The notes beneath the pieces are model-generated. The model made no database searches. It was given only the letters and a program-made list of their open reading frames with translations, and was not told the DNA's origin. Of a DNA stretch of 15,960 nucleotides, positions 14,073 through 15,960 are shown piece after piece. This DNA is from UBA2108 sp002713215 (GTDB taxonomy: Bacteria; Bacteroidota; Bacteroidia; Flavobacteriales_G; Salibacteraceae). Made by a program: the position numbers and the translations under genes. The stretch covers positions 1-15,960 of the forward strand of contig CALAPY010000078.1 in NCBI GenBank assembly GCA_937891015.1, read 5' to 3'. Position 1 is the first letter of the stretch. The number at the start of each line of letters is the position of its first letter.

Positions 14073-14184
14073 TAGTTTCAATTGGGTGAATTAGCAAGCT
14101 ATAAATCAAGGATTTTGTTAACTAATAAAAAGAGGTAATTTAGCAACTTAAAATTTTTTTTCGAAAAGAGGCAACCTTTGGTTT

Positions 14185-14214
14185 TTTGTTGCGTCATACG
14201 AAGTTGTAAACTTG
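14185..14214 (+). promoter_or_regulatory. Probable promoter of the surface-protein gene
   Basis: TTTG at 14185-14188 and TAAACTTG at 14207-14214 (one mismatch to TAnnTTTG) are 18 bases apart, within the usual spacing. The -7 box ends 16 bases before the ATG at 14231, giving a leader of about 10 bases. The 171-base gap from 14060 to 14230 is divergent and A/T-rich and holds both promoters; nothing else was seen in it. Confidence 0.5.
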
Positions 14215-14230
14215 TATTAAAATTTAAAAT

Positions 14231-15960
14231 ATGAAAAAGGTTATTGGGATATTGTTTGGATTAGCATTGCTTCTGAACTTTAGCTATGATGCATCTGCTT
14301 CCCATATGGCAGGTGGTAGTATTAAGTATGAATACGCTGGTCCGGGAACAACTCCAGGAACACATAGATATAATATACGTGTTGGTATATATAGATGGTG
14401 TGCAGGAGCTAACATTACTGGAACCACTCAAACCATAACAGCACGTTGTACATTCACTGGGTCAACTCAAACATTTCGAATTCCGGTGTTTACTTATGTT
14501 GCTAAACCAGGAGAACGACAAGCTAATAATGGTAAACGTGATGTTTCTGATATTTGCCGTAACCCTTCTTTATCAAGTCGGTGTGCCGGAGGAACCCTTG
14601 ATGGATATGAGGAATTGATTTTTAGGGGGACAATTACCTTAGGTGCATGTAACAGTTGGGAGATTACAACGCGAACTGTATGTTGTAGGAACCCCATTCA
14701 AAACTTTAATGCAACGAGTTCAATTGAATTAAAAACAATTTTTAATACACAGTCATTCCCTGTTAATAGTGCCCCAAAGTTTGCTGATGAAGTAAAGCCA
14801 ATGCCTTCGGTTTGTTTAGGTCAGGACGTTTTTTATGGAGTAGGTACTGTTGACCCTGATGGAGATAGTCTTCGTTTTGAGTTGACTTGTCCTGATAACA
14901 ATGGTTCTTCTGCGTCAGGAAGAAACGGGTTTACTTGTGCAAGACCAATTACAAATTTGAAATTGGACTCTTCTACTGGGTTGATCTCATTTAAGCATAC
15001 TGGTTCTTCGGGAAGATATGCTGTTGCATTTTGGGTAAAAGAGTATGAAAGATGTACAGGTAAATTAAAAGGACAAACAAGAAGAGAAGTACAGTTTACA
15101 ATTTCAGCCTGTTCAAATAATGTTCCTCGTGATATTTCCGGTGTTTCCAATATAATTGGTAATGCAACAAAAACCGGACGTTTTAAAATGGAGGTTTGTC
15201 AGGGAGAAAAGTTTACTTGGGAGGATACCATTTTTGATAAAGATGTAACTGATACATTGAGGTTTGAAAGTAATATCGCCGATGGATTACCTGGGGCAAC
15301 CATGACTAAGACTTTCTTGTCGAGAAATAAGTGTGTCTTAAAGTTCGAATGGATTGCAGTTATTGGTAATAACCCAATAAAATCGTTTTTCGTGTCATTT
15401 GATGATGACAGGTGTAGTTTCCCAGGTAATGGGTTCTCAGTATTTGAAATTCAGGTGTTAAATGCTACTAGTGCAGGTCCAGATAGGGTTGTTTGTATTG
15501 GTGATAGCGTGGACATGACGGCTTATGGTGGTCGATTGTACAATTGGAGAACTGTTTCCGGAGATCCATTGGTTACTGGTGTTAACTGGTTTCCTGACAC
15601 TACTGTTGACGATACCAACAGAACAGGAATCTTTATCCCTATTAATCCTACTATTCTGGAGGTCAAATCCGATTTAAAAGTAGGATGTATGCTGGCATTT
15701 AACTGTAGAAAGTTAGATACTATATATATTAATCCGGTAGACAGTTTTAGTTTGACTACTGTTCCCGACTTTTTCTTATGTAATCCAGGTAAGGGTGATT
15801 TAGATGTAACTCCTTCCAGAACTACCATGGGATATAAATACAAGTGGGATCAGAGCAGTCTGTTAACAGGAACAGATACCGTTAAGAACCCAAGCTTTGC
15901 TAATGTTAAATTCCCAACTCGTTTTGGGGTAACCGTAACCGGAGATTCGGGTTGTGTGAA
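14231..15960 (+). CDS. Large secreted cysteine-rich surface protein with 'SHMAGG' N-terminus (3' end outside window)
   Basis: The frame is open from the ATG at 14231 to the window edge, giving 576 codons. A signal peptide (MKKVIGILFGLALLLNFSYD) ends with ASA before SHMAGG. Bacteroidota have a family of very large surface proteins whose mature part starts SH(M/A)xGG followed by a strand-rich domain (here IKYEYAG, YNIRVGIYRWCAG). They usually end in a gliding-motility or T9SS C-terminal sorting domain, which would lie beyond this window. Cysteines are frequent and often spaced as if paired (CCRN, SRCAGG, VCLGQD, RCTGK, RCSF), suggesting disulfides. Cadherin/PKD-like elements occur (VDPDGDSLRFEL, AGPDRVVCIGDSVDM). 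The role is probably at the cell surface, in adhesion, motility or matrix; the exact function is unknown. Its own promoter lies just upstream. Confidence 0.85.
   Translation, partial: MKKVIGILFGLALLLNFSYDASASHMAGGSIKYEYAGPGTTPGTHRYNIRVGIYRWCAGANITGTTQTITARCTFTGSTQTFRIPVFTYVAKPGERQANNGKRDVSDICRNPSLSSRCAGGTLDGYEELIFRGTITLGACNSWEITTRTVCCRNPIQNFNATSSIELKTIFNTQSFPVNSAPKFADEVKPMPSVCLGQDVFYGVGTVDPDGDSLRFELTCPDNNGSSASGRNGFTCARPITNLKLDSSTGLISFKHTGSSGRYAVAFWVKEYERCTGKLKGQTRREVQFTISACSNNVPRDISGVSNIIGNATKTGRFKMEVCQGEKFTWEDTIFDKDVTDTLRFESNIADGLPGATMTKTFLSRNKCVLKFEWIAVIGNNPIKSFFVSFDDDRCSFPGNGFSVFEIQVLNATSAGPDRVVCIGDSVDMTAYGGRLYNWRTVSGDPLVTGVNWFPDTTVDDTNRTGIFIPINPTILEVKSDLKVGCMLAFNCRKLDTIYINPVDSFSLTTVPDFFLCNPGKGDLDVTPSRTTMGYKYKWDQSSLLTGTDTVKNPSFANVKFPTRFGVTVTGDSGCV

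Noticed and set aside
15523..15843. A 106-codon minus-strand frame at the end of the window
   Set aside because: It is antisense to the open surface-protein frame, which has a signal peptide, promoter and family start.
1..15960. CRISPR array, tRNA, rRNA, transposase or phage genes
   Set aside because: No regular direct repeats with spacers, tRNA cloverleaf signatures, rRNA stretches or transposase/integrase motifs were seen in the window.

Overview
The window looks like the chromosome of a member of the Bacteroidota, most likely a Flavobacteriales-type marine or free-living organism. The evidence is A+T-rich DNA, -7 promoter boxes of the TAnnTTTG kind, almost no Shine-Dalgarno sequences, a type IX secretion sorting domain, a LytS kinase with Reg_prop and Y_Y_Y sensor parts, a di-haem type-B succinate dehydrogenase, and a large cysteine-rich surface protein beginning 'SHMAGG'. 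The genus cannot be told from this sequence. No rRNA, tRNA, CRISPR array, transposase or plasmid function was seen. Most of the window is ordinary core genome.

Layout. 2-2259: the 3' part of a sensor histidine kinase followed 2 bases later by its LytTR response regulator (+). 2285-5191: three genes on the minus strand, encoding an outer-membrane beta-barrel protein, an alpha/beta hydrolase and aminopeptidase P. 5193-5933: a decayed minus-strand gene for a T9SS-secreted protein, with signal peptide and sorting domain still readable but two frame changes and a stop between them. 6032-9954: the succinate dehydrogenase operon sdhC-sdhA-sdhB, closed by a strong terminator. Its sdhA-sdhB junction is split by a 350-base insert that carries a shortened four-helix-bundle (S23/IVP-family) gene flanked by short inverted repeats. 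10013-11977: a methionine/glutamine-type aminotransferase overlapping a YafV-type omega-amidase. 11964-14059: on the minus strand, an Ig-like lipoprotein and a free-methionine-(R)-sulfoxide reductase, the latter transcribed first. 14231-15960: the N-terminal 576 codons of a large secreted surface protein that runs off the end.

How the genes work together. sdhCAB encodes a complete membrane complex linking succinate oxidation to menaquinone. The aminotransferase and omega-amidase fit the known tandem in which glutamine donates its amino group to 2-keto-4-methylthiobutyrate and the resulting 2-oxoglutaramate is hydrolysed, which makes methionine regeneration irreversible. The nearby msrC-like gene repairs oxidised free methionine, so 10.0-14.1 kb has a methionine theme.

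The points most worth a second look are the insert in the sdh operon and its internally deleted gene, the decayed T9SS gene, the terminator whose loop holds a palindromic motif, and the partial surface protein. I found no convincing undescribed multi-gene system here.
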